Below the pieces are notes generated by a model that saw nothing but the letters and a program-made list of their open reading frames with translations, searched no databases and was not told the origin of the DNA. The translations under genes were made by a program, and so were the position numbers. A DNA stretch of 5,877 nucleotides from positions 1-5,877 of the forward strand of contig JAIFKN010000117.1 of the NCBI GenBank assembly GCA_020049615.1. The letters are read 5' to 3'. Source of the stretch: a bacterium (GTDB lineage: Bacteria > Planctomycetota > UBA11346). This document shows, piece after piece, positions 5,630-5,877 of the stretch. Each line of letters starts with the position of its first letter. Within the stretch, counting starts at the first letter, position 1.

Positions 5630-5877
5630 TTACTTGCCGCCGCCGGTCAGCGTCATCTCGGCCTTGAGCGGGAAGTACCCGTCCTTGACCACGATCTCCT
5701 GGCCCTGCTTCGATTCGACGTAGCGCACGAACTCGTGCACCAGGGTCGGCAGCGGCTCGTTGGGCTTCTTGTTGACGTACACGAACAGGAAGCGGCCGAG
5801 CGGGTACTTGTTCGACAGGCAGTTCTCGTAGGTCGGCTCGACCAGCGCGTCGGCCTTGTCGCCCAGCGGGAGGGCCC
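5630..5877 (-). CDS. pstS: PstS, periplasmic phosphate-binding protein (C-terminal 81 residues only)
   Basis: PstS is the periplasmic receptor that captures phosphate and delivers it to PstC/PstA. Only the C-terminal part is in the window; the start, signal peptide and most phosphate ligands lie beyond the right edge. Translation in the frame ending at TAA (5632-5630) gives YPLGRFLFVYVNKKPNEPLP, then a helix with HEFVRYVESKQGQEIVVKDGY and FPLKAEMTLTGGGK. The pattern YPLGRFLxVYVNKKP followed by (V/I)xSKxGQExVxKDGYxPL is typical of the C-terminal lobe of PstS-like proteins. The gene lies directly upstream of pstC, as expected, and is separated from it by the 15-bp hairpin. The call is secure from motif plus context, though which PstS subgroup it belongs to cannot be judged. 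Confidence 0.93.
   Translation of the reverse strand, partial: ALPLGDKADALVEPTYENCLSNKYPLGRFLFVYVNKKPNEPLPTLVHEFVRYVESKQGQEIVVKDGYFPLKAEMTLTGGGK

Noticed and set aside
1..5877. tRNA, rRNA, CRISPR array, insertion sequence or prophage remains.
   Set aside because: Apart from the small palindromes described, the window is filled by the five pst/pho genes with short gaps. No such element is visible on either strand.

Overview
The window holds most of a phosphate-specific transport (Pst) operon, read entirely on the minus strand. In transcription order, right to left, it runs pstS (3' end only), pstC, pstA, pstB and phoU (almost complete, cut by the left edge). Nothing on the plus strand looks like a gene. 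The DNA is GC-rich with strongly GC-biased third codon positions, which explains the very long antisense open frames. PstC and PstA are both the large, pseudomonad-like forms, with big extracytoplasmic domains inserted after the first membrane helix. That points to a high-GC Gram-negative, most likely a proteobacterium and plausibly a gammaproteobacterium. The lineage is an inference from remembered sequence likeness, not a search.

Layout from the 5' end of the transcript: pstS ends at 5630. A 92-nt gap follows, carrying a perfect 15-bp stem-loop (5579-5612). pstC (start chosen at 5537) ends at 3315, and its last codons form a perfect 13-bp stem-loop (3335-3363). A 185-nt spacer packed with palindromes separates pstC from pstA; one resembles the dispersed intergenic palindromes with a GCGAAGC centre found in many proteobacteria. 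pstA (3129-1486) abuts pstB (1485-676) with no intervening base (TAA then ATG), and phoU starts 8 nt after pstB with its Shine-Dalgarno overlapping the pstB stop codon. No promoter, Pho box or U-tailed terminator is visible. The operon promoter presumably lies upstream of pstS, outside the window.

Together the genes form one system. PstS captures periplasmic phosphate, PstC and PstA form the inner-membrane channel, PstB supplies ATP hydrolysis, and PhoU links the transporter to PhoR/PhoB signalling and restrains uptake.

The most notable departure from the family is in PstB. All nucleotide-binding motifs are present, but nine residues are missing, in frame, from the helix between the D-loop and the H-loop. 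The shape fits a 27-bp deletion between short LysLeu-type codon repeats. It could disable the ATPase, be a tolerated natural variant, or be an assembly error. I found no evidence of a wholly new system here; the unusual content is this deletion and the RNA-level structures at the two gene boundaries flanking pstC.
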